A stretch of 64,000 bases of DNA, from contig NZ_CP084028.1 of the NCBI RefSeq assembly GCF_020181595.1, positions 636,967 to 700,966 of the forward strand, written 5' to 3'. Below, piece by piece: positions 8,645-20,391 of this stretch; within the stretch, counting starts at the first letter, position 1; each line of letters starts with the position of its first letter. Under the pieces are notes generated by a model. That model made no database searches, was not told where the DNA came from, and worked only from the letters and a program-made list of their open reading frames with translations. The position numbers and the translations under genes are program-made. The stretch is from [Mycobacterium] vasticus. GTDB lineage: Bacteria; Actinomycetota; Actinomycetes; Mycobacteriales; Mycobacteriaceae.

Positions 8645-9019
8645 ATGCCAACCATTCAGCAGCTGGTCCGCAAGGGTCGCCGCGACAAGGTCGCCAAGGT
8701 CAAGACCGCGGCCCTCAAGGGCAGCCCGCAGCGTCGAGGCGTGTGCACCCGCGTGTACACCACCACCCCGAAGAAGCCGAACTCGGCGCTTCGTAAGGTC
8801 GCCCGCGTGAAGCTGACCAGCCAGGTCGAGGTCACCGCCTACATCCCGGGCGAGGGTCACAACCTGCAGGAGCACTCGATGGTGCTGGTGCGTGGCGGCC
8901 GGGTGAAGGACCTCCCCGGTGTGCGCTACAAGATCATCCGCGGCTCGCTGGACACCCAGGGAGTCAAGAACCGCAAGCAGGCCCGCAGCCGCTACGGCGC
9001 GAAGAAGGAGAAGAGCTGA
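8645..9019 (+). CDS. rpsL: 30S ribosomal protein S12
   Basis: A 124-residue S12, the decoding-centre protein of the small subunit. The [12 protein letters not shown] and [12 protein letters not shown] loops are intact. Lys43 and Lys88, where substitutions give streptomycin resistance, are both the sensitive wild-type residue. The SD is AGGAA 8 bases before ATG. It starts the str operon and overlaps rpsG by one base (TGATG). Confidence 0.98.
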
Positions 9020-9489
9020 TGCCGCGCAAGGGTCCCGCTCCCAAGCGTCCGCTGGTTTCCGACCCGGTTTACGGGTCGCAGCTGGTCACCCAGCTGGTCA
9101 ACAAGATCCTGATGGACGGCAAGAAGTCCCTGGCCGAGCGCATCGTCTACGGTGCGCTGGAGCAGGCGCGCGACAAGACCGGCACCGACCCGGTCGTGAC
9201 GCTCAAGCGCGCGCTGGACAACGTCAAGCCGGCCCTTGAGGTCCGCAGCCGCCGTGTCGGTGGCGCCACCTACCAGGTGCCCGTCGAGGTGCGGCCGGAC
9301 CGCTCCACCACGCTGGCGCTGCGCTGGCTGGTGAGCTTCTCCAAGGCCCGCCGTGAGAAGACCATGATCGAGCGCCTGGCCAACGAGATCCTCGACGCCA
9401 GCAACGGTCTGGGTGCCGCCGTCAAGCGACGCGAGGACACCCACAAGATGGCCGAGGCGAACCGGGCCTTCGCGCACTACCGCTGGTGA
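9019..9489 (+). CDS. rpsG: 30S ribosomal protein S7
   Basis: A 156-residue S7, an assembly initiator that binds the 3' domain of 16S rRNA. It has the characteristic [10 protein letters not shown] start and the [14 protein letters not shown]-terminus, full length for the family. It shares one base with the rpsL stop and is followed by a 73-base gap to fusA. Confidence 0.98.
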   Translation: MPRKGPAPKRPLVSDPVYGSQLVTQLVNKILMDGKKSLAERIVYGALEQARDKTGTDPVVTLKRALDNVKPALEVRSRRVGGATYQVPVEVRPDRSTTLALRWLVSFSKARREKTMIERLANEILDASNGLGAAVKRREDTHKMAEANRAFAHYRW

Positions 9490-9562
9490 TCGGAGTCGGC
9501 GTGACCCGCCGACCCCAGCTACAAAAGCAACTGACGTAACGACAAAGAGTGGGAAGACTGCT

Positions 9563-11665
9563 GTGGCACAGGACGTGCTCACCGACCTGAACAAGGTCCG
9601 CAACATCGGCATCATGGCGCACATCGATGCCGGTAAGACGACGACGACCGAGCGGATCCTGTACTACACCGGGGTCAACTACAAGATCGGTGAGACGCAC
9701 GACGGCGCCTCCACCACCGACTGGATGGAGCAGGAGCAGGAGCGCGGCATCACCATCACCTCCGCCGCGGTGACCTGCTTCTGGAACCAGAACCAGATCA
9801 ACATCATCGACACCCCGGGACACGTCGACTTCACCGTCGAGGTGGAGCGGTCCCTGCGTGTGCTCGACGGCGCCGTCGCCGTGTTCGACGGCAAGGAGGG
9901 CGTCGAGCCGCAGTCCGAGCAGGTGTGGCGCCAAGCCGACAAGTACGACGTCCCGCGTATCTGCTTCGTCAACAAGATGGACAAGCTCGGTGCGGACTTC
10001 TACTTCACCGTGCGCACCATCGAGGAGCGCCTGGGTGCCCGTCCGCTGGTGATCCAGCTGCCGATCGGCTCCGAGAACGACTTCGAGGGCATCGTCGACC
10101 TGGTCGAGATGAACGCCAAGGTGTGGCGCGGCGAGACCAAGCTCGGTGAGACCTACGAGACCATCGAGATCCCGGCCGACCTGGCCGACAAGGCCTCCGA
10201 GTACCGGACCGCGCTGCTGGAGGCCGTCGCCGAGACCGACGAGGCCCTGCTGGAGAAGTACCTCGGCGGTGAGGAGCTCTCGGTCGCCGAGATCAAGACC
10301 GGCATCCGCAAGCTGACGGTCACCTCCGAGCTGTACCCGGTGCTGTGTGGCAGCGCCTTCAAGAACAAGGGTGTTCAGCCGATGCTGGACGCGGTGATCG
10401 ACTACCTGCCCTCGCCGCTGGACGTCGAGTCGGTGCAGGGCCACGTGCCCGGCAAAGAGGACGAGGTCATCAGCCGCAAGCCCAGCATCGACGAGCCGTT
10501 TTCGGCGCTGGCGTTCAAGATCGCGGTGCACCCGTTCTTCGGCAAGCTCACCTACGTGCGGGTGTACTCCGGCAAGGTGGAATCCGGCACCCAGGTGATC
10601 AACTCGACCAAGGGCAAGAAGGAACGGCTGGGCAAGCTGTTCCAGATGCACTCCAACAAGGAGAACCCGGTCGATTCGGCGTCGGCCGGCCACATCTACG
10701 CGATGATCGGCCTGAAGGACACCACCACCGGCGACACCCTGTGCGACCCGGCCAACCAGATCGTGCTGGAGTCGATGACGTTCCCGGCCCCGGTCATCGA
10801 GGTCGCCATCGAGCCCAAGACCAAGAGCGACCAGGAGAAGCTGGGTCTGGCCATTCAGAAGCTGGCCGAAGAGGACCCGACCTTCAAGGTGCACCTGGAC
10901 CAGGAGACCGGCCAGACCGTGATCGGCGGCATGGGCGAGCTGCACCTGGACATCCTGGTGGACCGGATGCGCCGCGAGTTCAAGGTCGAGGCCAACGTCG
11001 GTAAGCCTCAGGTGGCGTACAAGGAGACCATCCGCCGCAAGGTGGAGAAGGTCGAGTACACCCACAAGAAGCAGACCGGTGGGTCGGGCCAGTTCGCGAA
11101 GGTTCTCATCGACATCGAGCCGTTCACCGGCGAGGACGGCGCGACCTACGAGTTCGAGAACAAGGTCACCGGTGGCCGCGTGCCCCGCGAGTACATCCCG
11201 GCGGTCGACGCCGGCGCCCAGGACGCCATGCAGTACGGCATCCTGGCCGGCTACCCGCTGGTCAACATCAAGGTCACGCTGACCGATGGCGCCTACCACG
11301 ACGTCGACTCCTCGGAGATGGCGTTCAAGGTGGCCGGTTCGCAGGCGCTGAAGAAGGCTGCCGCCGCCGCGCAGCCGGTGATCCTGGAACCGATCATGGC
11401 CGTCGAGGTCACCACGCCCGAGGACTACATGGGCGACGTGATCGGCGACCTGAACTCCCGCCGTGGTCAGATCCAGGCCATGGAGGAGCGCAGCGGTGCG
11501 CGCGTCGTCAAGGCGCAGGTGCCGTTGTCGGAGATGTTCGGCTACGTCGGCGACCTCCGGTCGAAGACCCAGGGCCGGGCGAACTACTCCATGGTGTTCG
11601 ACTCCTACGCCGAAGTGCCGGCGCAGGTGGCGAAGGAGATCATCGCCAAGGCGACGGGCGAATAG
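9563..11665 (+). CDS. fusA: Translation elongation factor G
   Basis: A 700-residue GTPase that drives ribosomal translocation. G motifs are AHIDAGKT (residues 19-26), DTPGHVDF and NKMDKLG, followed by domains II-V ending [14 protein letters not shown] 9563 ([17 protein letters not shown]) matches the usual mycobacterial start; an upstream extension of the frame lies inside rpsG and is spurious. Confidence 0.98.
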   Translation: MAQDVLTDLNKVRNIGIMAHIDAGKTTTTERILYYTGVNYKIGETHDGASTTDWMEQEQERGITITSAAVTCFWNQNQINIIDTPGHVDFTVEVERSLRVLDGAVAVFDGKEGVEPQSEQVWRQADKYDVPRICFVNKMDKLGADFYFTVRTIEERLGARPLVIQLPIGSENDFEGIVDLVEMNAKVWRGETKLGETYETIEIPADLADKASEYRTALLEAVAETDEALLEKYLGGEELSVAEIKTGIRKLTVTSELYPVLCGSAFKNKGVQPMLDAVIDYLPSPLDVESVQGHVPGKEDEVISRKPSIDEPFSALAFKIAVHPFFGKLTYVRVYSGKVESGTQVINSTKGKKERLGKLFQMHSNKENPVDSASAGHIYAMIGLKDTTTGDTLCDPANQIVLESMTFPAPVIEVAIEPKTKSDQEKLGLAIQKLAEEDPTFKVHLDQETGQTVIGGMGELHLDILVDRMRREFKVEANVGKPQVAYKETIRRKVEKVEYTHKKQTGGSGQFAKVLIDIEPFTGEDGATYEFENKVTGGRVPREYIPAVDAGAQDAMQYGILAGYPLVNIKVTLTDGAYHDVDSSEMAFKVAGSQALKKAAAAAQPVILEPIMAVEVTTPEDYMGDVIGDLNSRRGQIQAMEERSGARVVKAQVPLSEMFGYVGDLRSKTQGRANYSMVFDSYAEVPAQVAKEIIAKATGE

Positions 11666-11755
11666 GCACCATCCGTCCGTGCCGCTACGGTGGCACAAAC
11701 GAAAAAACATCAAACCTGCTGTAACTCAGCACCAACAAGTCCAGGAGGACAAGAA

Positions 11756-12946
<1,191 letters not shown>

Positions 12947-12964
12947 TACCTGTTCTGCAAGCAA

Positions 12965-12995
12965 GAGCCCCCGGCCGATCGGCCGGGGGTTTTTG
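12965..12995 (+). terminator. Intrinsic terminator after tuf
   Basis: CCCCCGGCC-GATC-GGCCGGGGG (12968-12989) is a very stable hairpin followed at once by TTTTTG. It ends the str operon. Confidence 0.95.
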
Positions 12996-13090
12996 TTATG
13001 GCGAGTGTGCGGTTCGGTCGGCGGGAACGCCGGAATTCCGACCAGATCGCACAGTCGGCGGGCGCCGATCTGTGAAGGTTCACCGGTATC

Positions 13091-13104
13091 TAGAACACGT
13101 TCCA
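13091..13104 (+). promoter_or_regulatory. KstR-type operator at the SDR promoter
   Basis: TAGAACACGTTCCA fits the TNNAACNNGTTNNA box of KstR, the TetR repressor of cholesterol catabolism, at every fixed position. A -10 candidate TAGCCT (13117-13122) ends 6 bases before the GTG at 13129, which suggests a leaderless transcript and places the box over the -35 region. No kstR gene is in the window. Confidence 0.65.
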
Positions 13105-13119
13105 GTTCCGGGCTGCTAG

Positions 13120-13959
<840 letters not shown>

Positions 13960-13988
13960 ACGCTCCGATCACAACAAGGGGGAGCGGC

Positions 13989-15161
13989 GTGCACGGAGTG
14001 GTCATCGTCGGAGGCGGTCTGGCGGCGGTGCGCACCGCCGAAGAGCTGCGGCGCGAGGAGTACGCGGGGCGCATCACGATCGTCTCGGAGGAGACCCGCG
14101 CGCCCTATGACCGGCCGCCGCTGACCAAAGAGGTGCTGCGCGGCGAGCGCGACGACACCACCCTGGAACCGCCGGAGTTCTACGCCACCCACGACATCGA
14201 CCTGCGGCTGGGCTGCGGCGCCCGCGGTGTGGACACCGGGGCCCGCACGGTGACGCTGGCCGACGGCAGCGCCCTGGGCTACGACCAGCTCGTCATCGCC
14301 ACCGGGCTGGTGCCGCGGCGCATCCCGAGCCTCGGCGACCTGGACGGTATCCGGGTGGTCCGCTCCTTCGAGGACAGCCTGCTACTGCGCGGTGACGCGG
14401 CCGCCGCGCGTCGTGCCGTGGTGGTCGGCGCCGGTTTTATCGGGTCTGAGGCGGCTGCCAGCTTGCGCAAGCTCGGCGTGGACGTGGTGATCGTCGAGCC
14501 CCAGCCGGCTCCGCTGGCCGCGGTGCTGGGCACCCAGATCGGTGAGATGGTGGCGCGGCTGCACCGGGCCAACGGCGTCGACGTGCGCTGCGGGGTCGGG
14601 GTCGCCGAGGTCCGCGGCGACGGGCGCGTGGAGACGGTGGTGCTCGACGACGGCTCGGAGCTGTCCGCCGATCTGGTGGTGCTCGGTGTGGGTTCGACAC
14701 CGGCGACCGGGTGGCTGGAGGGCAGCGGTATCGAGGTCGGCAACGGCGTGTTGTGCGACGCCATCGGGCGCACCAGCGCGCCCGATGTGTGGGCCGTCGG
14801 CGACGTCGCGTACTGGCGCGGTCATGACGGGCACCAGTCGCGCGTGGAGCATTGGAGCAACGTGGTCACCCAGGTGCGGGTGATGGTGCCCAACATGCTG
14901 GGCCGCGAGTCCCTGCACGACGTGGCGGTGCCCGGGTACTTCTGGAGTGACCAGTACGACGTCAAGATCCAGTGCCTGGGTGAGCCGTCGGCCACCGACA
15001 CCGTGCACGTGGTCGAGGACGACGGACACAAATTCCTGGCCTACTACGAGCGCGACGGCGTGCTGGCCGGTGTGGTCGGCGGCGGACGGCCCGGCAAGGT
15101 GATGGCGATGCGCGCCAAGATCGCCGCGCGGGCCCCGATCGCCGACGTGCTGGGCACGTAG
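13989..15161 (+). CDS. FAD-dependent NAD(P)H-ferredoxin reductase (Rv0688-like)
   Basis: A 390-residue flavoprotein of the pyridine nucleotide-disulphide/rubredoxin reductase type. It shows the N-terminal FAD loop VIVGGGLAAVRTAEELR, the second dinucleotide loop VVVGAGFIGSEAAASL and the FAD-phosphate motif APDVWAVGDVAYW. It should move electrons from NAD(P)H to a ferredoxin that serves a monooxygenase. GTG 13989 lies 29 bases after the SDR, probably in the same operon. The partner ferredoxin is not in the window. Confidence 0.88.
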   Translation: MHGVVIVGGGLAAVRTAEELRREEYAGRITIVSEETRAPYDRPPLTKEVLRGERDDTTLEPPEFYATHDIDLRLGCGARGVDTGARTVTLADGSALGYDQLVIATGLVPRRIPSLGDLDGIRVVRSFEDSLLLRGDAAAARRAVVVGAGFIGSEAAASLRKLGVDVVIVEPQPAPLAAVLGTQIGEMVARLHRANGVDVRCGVGVAEVRGDGRVETVVLDDGSELSADLVVLGVGSTPATGWLEGSGIEVGNGVLCDAIGRTSAPDVWAVGDVAYWRGHDGHQSRVEHWSNVVTQVRVMVPNMLGRESLHDVAVPGYFWSDQYDVKIQCLGEPSATDTVHVVEDDGHKFLAYYERDGVLAGVVGGGRPGKVMAMRAKIAARAPIADVLGT

Positions 15162-15195
15162 CATTCTGGCGCCGACGCGCACCCCTCTGGCGCCA

Positions 15196-15222
15196 GCGTG
15201 CGCGTTTGTGCATGACACGCCG
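15196..15222 (+). repeat. Dispersed 27-base intergenic repeat, copy 1
   Basis: The 27 bases match the reverse complement of 31434-31460 at 23 positions, both in intergenic DNA. The shared ends are GCGTGCGC and GACACGCCG. It follows the ferredoxin reductase stop, close to a CTGGCGCCAG palindrome (15187-15196). There is no T tract. Confidence 0.6.
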
Positions 15223-15279
15223 AGCTGTGATGTGCAACTGTGCACCCTCGCGCAAGAGATAACCCTTGCCATCTCTACG

Positions 15280-15294
15280 GAGAACGTTATTCTC
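15280..15294 (+). promoter_or_regulatory. GAGAAYG-N3-TTCTC operator, copy 1
   Basis: GAGAACGTTATTCTC is a 5-5-5 inverted repeat 27 bases upstream of the kinase start. It differs by one base from the site at 47224. The element contains TATTCT, a plausible -10, so a bound repressor would cover the promoter. A TetR gene lies in the same operon. Confidence 0.65.
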
Positions 15295-15320
15295 TATCCA
15301 GAGATTGAGAGGTGCGGGCG

Positions 15321-16367
15321 ATGGCGGATGTGCAGGGACCACGACTCGATGAAGCCGTGTTGGGCCGTTGGCTCGACTCCGCCGGCGCCCCCGGCAACGG
15401 CGAGATGCCGCAGCTGGAACCGCTGTCCGGCGGCTCGCAGAACGCGCTCTACCGGGTGGCCGGCCGCGGGGCGCCGATGGTGTTGCGGATGCCCGGCGCG
15501 CGCGCCGACGCCGCCCGCCTCGACGGCCTGCGCCGCGAGATCCGGCTGGTGCGCGCGCTGGCCGGCACCGACGTGCCGCATGCCGCGCTGATCGCCGCCG
15601 ACGACGCCGGCGATGTGCTGGGCCAGCCCTGCTACGTGATGGCCGAGGTGGACGGCTGGAACTCCACCGGCAACGCCTGGCCGGCACCGTTCGACAAAGA
15701 CCTGGATGCCCGCCGCGGTCTGGCCTTCGAACTGGTGGACGGAGCGGCACGGCTGGGCCGGGTGGACTGGCGCGCGCAGGGCCTCGACGGGTTCGGCCGC
15801 CCGGACGGATTCCACGAGCGCCAGGTCGACCGCTGGCTGGCCTTCCTGAACAACTACCGGGTGCGTGAGCTGCCCGGCCTGGACGAGGCCGCCGACTGGC
15901 TGCGCGCCAACCGTCCGCAGCGCTACACCCCGGGAATCATGCACGGCGACTACCAGTTCGCCAACGTGATGTACGGCCACGGCGCGCCTGCGAAGCTGGT
16001 CGCGATCATCGACTGGGAGATGACGACCATCGGTGATCCGCTGCTGGATCTGGCCTGGGCGCTGCTCGGCTACGACGGCGAAAACCCGCGCACCCAAGGC
16101 TATTACGCCGACCTGGCCGGCATGCCGACCCGCTCCGAGCTGCTGGAGCACTACGAGCGGGTCAGCGGACTGTCCACCGAGAACATCGACTACTACCTGG
16201 TGCTAGCGAACTGGAAACTCGGGATCGTGTTGGAGAAGACCTACGCCGCCTCGGTGACCGGCGACAAGGTCGACCCCGGGATCGCCGCGGCGATGGGCCC
16301 GATGATCCCGCAGCTGATCGCCGCCGCAGCCGATCTGGCCCGCTCCCTGCCTGCGACGCGAGCCTGA
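15321..16367 (+). CDS. APH-like phosphotransferase (ACAD10/11 kinase-domain type)
   Basis: A 348-residue kinase-fold protein. The catalytic loop HGDYQFAN fits HxDxxxxN, and the metal motif is IIDWEMTTIGDPLLDLAW. In eukaryotic ACAD10/ACAD11 this domain is fused to an acyl-CoA dehydrogenase and phosphorylates 4-hydroxyacyl-CoA; here the two are separate genes two apart. An antibiotic-resistance role is less likely in this context. ATG 15321 has a GAGAGG SD at 8 bases; GTG 15312 is in frame. It begins an operon of kinase, SDR, dehydrogenase, TetR and quinone reductase. Confidence 0.82.
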   Translation: MADVQGPRLDEAVLGRWLDSAGAPGNGEMPQLEPLSGGSQNALYRVAGRGAPMVLRMPGARADAARLDGLRREIRLVRALAGTDVPHAALIAADDAGDVLGQPCYVMAEVDGWNSTGNAWPAPFDKDLDARRGLAFELVDGAARLGRVDWRAQGLDGFGRPDGFHERQVDRWLAFLNNYRVRELPGLDEAADWLRANRPQRYTPGIMHGDYQFANVMYGHGAPAKLVAIIDWEMTTIGDPLLDLAWALLGYDGENPRTQGYYADLAGMPTRSELLEHYERVSGLSTENIDYYLVLANWKLGIVLEKTYAASVTGDKVDPGIAAAMGPMIPQLIAAAADLARSLPATRA

Positions 16368-16368
16368 C

Positions 16369-17130
16369 ATGGGTTACGCCGACACGCTTTTCGACCTGAC
16401 CGACCGGGTGGTGCTGATCACCGGCGGCAGCCGCGGCCTGGGCCGGGAGATGGCGTTCGCGGCAGCGCACTGCGGCGCCGACGTGGTGATAGCCAGTCGC
16501 AAATTCGAGGCGTGCCAGGCCACCGCCACCGAGATCGAGGCGCAAACCGGACGCTCCGCCCTGCCCTATGCGGTGCATGTGGGCCGCTGGGACCAGCTCG
16601 ACGGACTGGTCGAGGCGGCCTACGCCCGTTTCGGGCACGTCGATGTACTGGTCAACAACGCGGGCATGTCGCCGGTGTACGACAAGCAGACCGACGTCAC
16701 CGAGAAGATGTTCGACGCGGTGGTCAACCTCAACCTCAAGGGCCCGTTCCGGTTGTCGGCGTTGGTCGGTGAGCGCATGGTGGCCGCCGGGCGGGGCTCG
16801 ATCATCAACGTCAGCACACACGGCTCGCTGCGCCCGCACCCGTCGTTCATCCCCTATGCCGCATCCAAGGCCGGGCTCAACGCGATGACCGAGGCGCTGG
16901 CCCAGGCCTACGGCCCGACGGTACGGGTGAACACGCTGATGCCCGGACCGTTTCTGACCGACATCTCCCAGGCATGGGATTTCGGCGAAGGTGTGAACCC
17001 GTTCCGGGGCCACGCATTGCAGCGCGCCGGACAACCGGCCGAGATCGTCGGCGCCGCACTGTTTTTGATGTCGGATGCGTCCAGCTTCACCACCGGCTCG
17101 ATCGTGCGGGCCGACGGCGGCATTCCGTAA
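16369..17130 (+). CDS. SDR family oxidoreductase
   Basis: A 253-residue short-chain dehydrogenase with TGGSRGLGREMA (cofactor loop), NNAG (LVNNAGMSP), Ser in NVSTHGS and catalytic YAASK, ending in FTTGSIVRADGG. It starts one base after the kinase stop. Hydroxy-/keto-acyl oxidoreduction in the same pathway is the natural inference; the exact substrate cannot be told. Confidence 0.86.
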   Translation: MGYADTLFDLTDRVVLITGGSRGLGREMAFAAAHCGADVVIASRKFEACQATATEIEAQTGRSALPYAVHVGRWDQLDGLVEAAYARFGHVDVLVNNAGMSPVYDKQTDVTEKMFDAVVNLNLKGPFRLSALVGERMVAAGRGSIINVSTHGSLRPHPSFIPYAASKAGLNAMTEALAQAYGPTVRVNTLMPGPFLTDISQAWDFGEGVNPFRGHALQRAGQPAEIVGAALFLMSDASSFTTGSIVRADGGIP

Positions 17131-17144
17131 GAGAGGATTTCGTC

Positions 17145-18443
17145 ATGGCATGGGATTTCTCCACCGAACCGGAGTTCCAGGAGAAACTGGACTGGATCGC
17201 TGCGTTCGTGCGCGAGGAGGTCGAACCCCTCGAAGTGCTCTTCCCGGGCTGCGAATACCTGCCGTTGGATGACCAACGCCGCAAGATCGTCGACCCGCTC
17301 AAACAACGGGTGCGCGAACAGGGCCTGTGGGCACCACACCTGGGGCCCGACCTGGGCGGCCAGGGCTTCGGCGCGGCCAAGCTGACGCTGATCAACGAGA
17401 TCCTGGGCCGGTCCAGCTGGGCGCCGATCGTGTTCGGCACCCAGGCTCCCGACACCGGAAACGCCGAGATCCTGGCCCGCTTCGGCACCCAGGACCAGAA
17501 GGACAGCTACCTGGCCGGCCTGCTGTCGGGGGAGATCTTCTCCTGCTTCTCGATGACCGAGCCGCAGGGCGGAGCAGACCCTCGGGTGTTCACCACCAAA
17601 GCCGTGCGCGACGGCGACCACTGGGTGATCAGCGGTCGAAAGTACTTCTCCTCCAACGCCTCGGTGGCGTCGTTCTTCATCGTGGTGGCAATCACCGACC
17701 CGGACGTGCCGGTGCATCGCGGAGCGTCGACGTTCCTGATCCCGGCCGGCACACCGGGGCTGAACATCGAGGCCACCCATCACCTTGTCGGCTCGCAGCA
17801 CCACGAGGCCGGGCATTCGCTGGTGCGCTACGACGACGTGCGGGTGCCCGCCGAGGCCATCCTCGGTGAGCCCGGACAGGGCTTCCTGATCCTGCAGAAC
17901 CGGCTCGCCGGTGGGCGGCTGCACCACGCGATGCGCTCCATCGGGGTGGCCCAGCGGGCCGTTGACATGATGGCCCGCCGCGCCAAAAGCCGTTTCACCC
18001 AGGGCAGTTCGCTGGCCGACAAGCAACTGGTGCAGGAGTTCATCGCCGACTCCTACGCCGAGCTGATCCCGTTCCGGCTGACGGTGCTGCACGCCGCCTG
18101 GCTGATCGACACCGCCGGCGAGGAGGCCGCCCGCGCCGAGATCGGGGTCTGCAAGATCCTGGCCTCCCAAGTGCTCAAGTCGATCGGCCTGCGCGCCATC
18201 CAGGTACACGGCGCGATGGGCCTGACCGAGCAGCTCCCGCTGGTGAACGTGCTGCTGGGCGGGGTGGCGCTCGGGTTGGCCGACGGCCCCACCGAGGCGC
18301 ACAAGGTCAACCTGGCCCGGCTGCTGCTCAAGGGCTACGACGCCGAGGACCCGGAGTGGCCCAGCGAGTTCCTGGACAACCGGATCGAGGCCGCCCGGGC
18401 CAAGTACGGCGCACTGGTGGACCGGATCCCCGCGCTGCCATGA
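17145..18443 (+). CDS. Acyl-CoA dehydrogenase, ACAD10/11-like
   Basis: A 432-residue acyl-CoA dehydrogenase. Signatures are FSMTEPQGGADPR, the SGRKYFSSNAS segment, and LAGGRLHHAMRSIGVAQR, whose RLHHAMR run is characteristic of the ACAD10/11 group. At the usual base position (YEGTSE) it reads ADGPTEAH, with Asp in place of Glu. In that group the enzyme acts on a 4-phosphoacyl-CoA made by the kinase domain and eliminates phosphate. The kinase neighbour supports the same chemistry here, but this is inference. ATG 17145 has a GAGAGGA SD. Confidence 0.87.
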   Translation: MAWDFSTEPEFQEKLDWIAAFVREEVEPLEVLFPGCEYLPLDDQRRKIVDPLKQRVREQGLWAPHLGPDLGGQGFGAAKLTLINEILGRSSWAPIVFGTQAPDTGNAEILARFGTQDQKDSYLAGLLSGEIFSCFSMTEPQGGADPRVFTTKAVRDGDHWVISGRKYFSSNASVASFFIVVAITDPDVPVHRGASTFLIPAGTPGLNIEATHHLVGSQHHEAGHSLVRYDDVRVPAEAILGEPGQGFLILQNRLAGGRLHHAMRSIGVAQRAVDMMARRAKSRFTQGSSLADKQLVQEFIADSYAELIPFRLTVLHAAWLIDTAGEEAARAEIGVCKILASQVLKSIGLRAIQVHGAMGLTEQLPLVNVLLGGVALGLADGPTEAHKVNLARLLLKGYDAEDPEWPSEFLDNRIEAARAKYGALVDRIPALP

Positions 18444-18450
18444 GCTCGCC

Positions 18451-19047
18451 ATGAACAGGGTCGACGCCGCCGTCCACCGGGCTCTCGACGATCGCCAGCA
18501 ACTGGCCACCGCCGAGGTGGAGCGCATCCTGTCGGCCGCGGTGACGGTGCTGGCGCGGGTCGCGCCCGAGGAGCCCCGGGTCAGCGACATCGTCGCCGAA
18601 GCCGGCTCGTCGAACAAGGCGTTCTACCGCTACTTCGCCGGCAAGGACGAACTGTTCCAGGCGGTGATGGAACGCGGGGTCGGAATCGTCGTCTCCTATC
18701 TGGCGCACCAGTTGGCCAAGGAATCCACGCCCGCGGCTCAGATCGCCCGATGGATACGCGGTACGGTGGCGCAGGTGTCCGACCCGCACCTGTTGAGCCT
18801 GAGCCGCGCGGCCAGCACCCAACTGAGCACGGCCGGGGTCTCCGATGACCAGATCCTGGCACCGCTTCGCGATCTGCTCACCGAACCGGTTGCGGCGCTA
18901 GGGAGTTCCGACCCACGCCGGGACGCCGATGTGGTGTTCACCGTCACGCTGGCGGCCATGCGCCGCTACCTGGGCGGCGCCGCCGGGCCCAAGCGTGCCG
19001 ACGTCGACCACCTGGTGAAATTCTGCCTACGAGGACTGGGAGCCTGA
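18451..19047 (+). CDS. TetR family regulator
   Basis: A 198-residue regulator with the helix-turn-helix EERILSAAVTVLA-type start (VERILSAAVTVLARVAPEEPRVSDI, read in two parts) and the recognition helix SSNKAFYRYFAGKDELFQ. It is in the kinase-SDR-dehydrogenase operon and overlaps the next gene by one base. The 15-bp inverted repeat at the operon promoter is a candidate binding site. Confidence 0.85.
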   Translation: MNRVDAAVHRALDDRQQLATAEVERILSAAVTVLARVAPEEPRVSDIVAEAGSSNKAFYRYFAGKDELFQAVMERGVGIVVSYLAHQLAKESTPAAQIARWIRGTVAQVSDPHLLSLSRAASTQLSTAGVSDDQILAPLRDLLTEPVAALGSSDPRRDADVVFTVTLAAMRRYLGGAAGPKRADVDHLVKFCLRGLGA

Positions 19048-20015
19048 TGCACGCGATCGTCTGCGAACAGTACGGACCGCCGGAAGGCCTCGTGCTCAAA
19101 GAGCTTCCCGACCCGACGCCCGCACCGGGCACCCTGGTGGTGCGGGTGCGCGCAGCGGCGGTGAACTTCCCCGACGTGCTGCTGATCGACGGCAAATACC
19201 AGCTGAAGATCCCGCCGCCGTTCACCCCGGGTAGCGAGCTGGCCGGTGACGTGATCGCGGTCGGCGACGGTGTCGAGTTCGCCCCCGGTGACCGGGTGGC
19301 GGGAGCATCATTCGTGGGCGGGTTCGCCGAGCAGGCGCTGGTACCCGCCGCGGCGGTGACGGCCATCCCCGACGGCATCGACTACGCGGCCGCCGCCGGC
19401 TTCGGGGTCACCTACCGCACCGCCTACCACGCGTTGCGCTCGGTGGCCCGGGTGGCGGCGGGCGACTGGGTGGTGGTGCTCGGTGCCGCCGGTGGCGTGG
19501 GCTTGGCCGCGGTCGATCTGGGTGTTGCGCTGGGCGCGAAAGTGCTTGCCGCGGCGTCCAGCCCGGAGAAGCTCGAGGTGTGCCGGCGGCGTGGTGCGGC
19601 CGCGACGGTCGACTACGACCGCGAAGACCTCAAGACCAGGATCCGCGAGATCACCGGGGACGGCGCGCAGGCGGTGCTCGACCCGGTGGGTGGGCCCTAC
19701 GCAGAGCCGGCGCTGCGCAGCCTGGCCCGCGGCGGGCGGTTCGTCACGCTCGGCTACGCCGCCGGATCGATCCCGTCGATCCCGCTGAACCTGGTGATGC
19801 TCAAGGGAATCACGGTGCAGGGCATGGAGATCCGCACCTTCGCCACCGACTTCCCGTCGGAGAACGAGCGTGACCTCGCCGAGCTGCACCGGCTTTACGC
19901 CGAGGGCACCGTGCGCCCCTACATCGGTGCGCGCTTCCCGCTCGCCGAGACCGCCCAGGCGCTGCGCTATGTGGCCGACCGCAAGGCCGTCGGCAAAGTG
20001 ATCATCGACATCTGA
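19047..20015 (+). CDS. NADPH:quinone oxidoreductase-like MDR protein
   Basis: A 322-residue zinc-independent medium-chain reductase. It has the AAAVNFPDVLLIDGKYQ start region, GSELAGDV and the nucleotide loop VLGAAGGVGLAAVDLG, with no structural Cys zinc cluster. Members reduce quinones or the alkene of enones and enoyl esters. It is the last gene of the operon and its 3' end overlaps the convergent lipocalin-like gene by 14 bases. Confidence 0.87.
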   Translation: MHAIVCEQYGPPEGLVLKELPDPTPAPGTLVVRVRAAAVNFPDVLLIDGKYQLKIPPPFTPGSELAGDVIAVGDGVEFAPGDRVAGASFVGGFAEQALVPAAAVTAIPDGIDYAAAAGFGVTYRTAYHALRSVARVAAGDWVVVLGAAGGVGLAAVDLGVALGAKVLAAASSPEKLEVCRRRGAAATVDYDREDLKTRIREITGDGAQAVLDPVGGPYAEPALRSLARGGRFVTLGYAAGSIPSIPLNLVMLKGITVQGMEIRTFATDFPSENERDLAELHRLYAEGTVRPYIGARFPLAETAQALRYVADRKAVGKVIIDI

Positions 20016-20391
20016 CCCACACCAGCGAATTATCGCTCGTCACACCGTCGTTCGTGGTGGTCGCCGACAGGGTGAGCCGGTCGCCGTCGACGCGGGCCGC
20101 CCGCAGCTGCGGCGCCGCCAGCAGTTCCGGCAGTATCGACACACTCACCCGGTGATGCACGGTCGCGGTGTCCTCATCGACGTCGAACCGGCCGCCGTAG
20201 GCGATGTAGCCGTCCAGCTCAGCGTCGTCGCCGCCGGTCAGTTGCGCGGACATGTACCCGTCGGCGGTGTAGAGGATCAGGCCGCGCGGTGCGGTGCCCA
20301 GCGGATACGACACCGCACCGGTCCCACAGTCACGGGATTCGAAGGACGACAACTCCCAGCCGCCCAGCAGTGCCTCGCGCAGCGAACTCAT
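20002..20391 (-). CDS. Lipocalin-like domain protein
   Basis: A 129-residue protein starting LREALLGGWELSSFESRD, with PRGLILYTADGYMSAQL and YGGRFDVDEDTATVHHRV, which fits the small cytosolic lipocalin-like beta-barrel family. No signal peptide is seen. It starts within the stop of the carboxyltransferase gene (TGATG), so the two are coupled. Ligand and role are unknown. Confidence 0.75.
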   Translation of the reverse strand: MSSLREALLGGWELSSFESRDCGTGAVSYPLGTAPRGLILYTADGYMSAQLTGGDDAELDGYIAYGGRFDVDEDTATVHHRVSVSILPELLAAPQLRAARVDGDRLTLSATTTNDGVTSDNSLVWVRCR

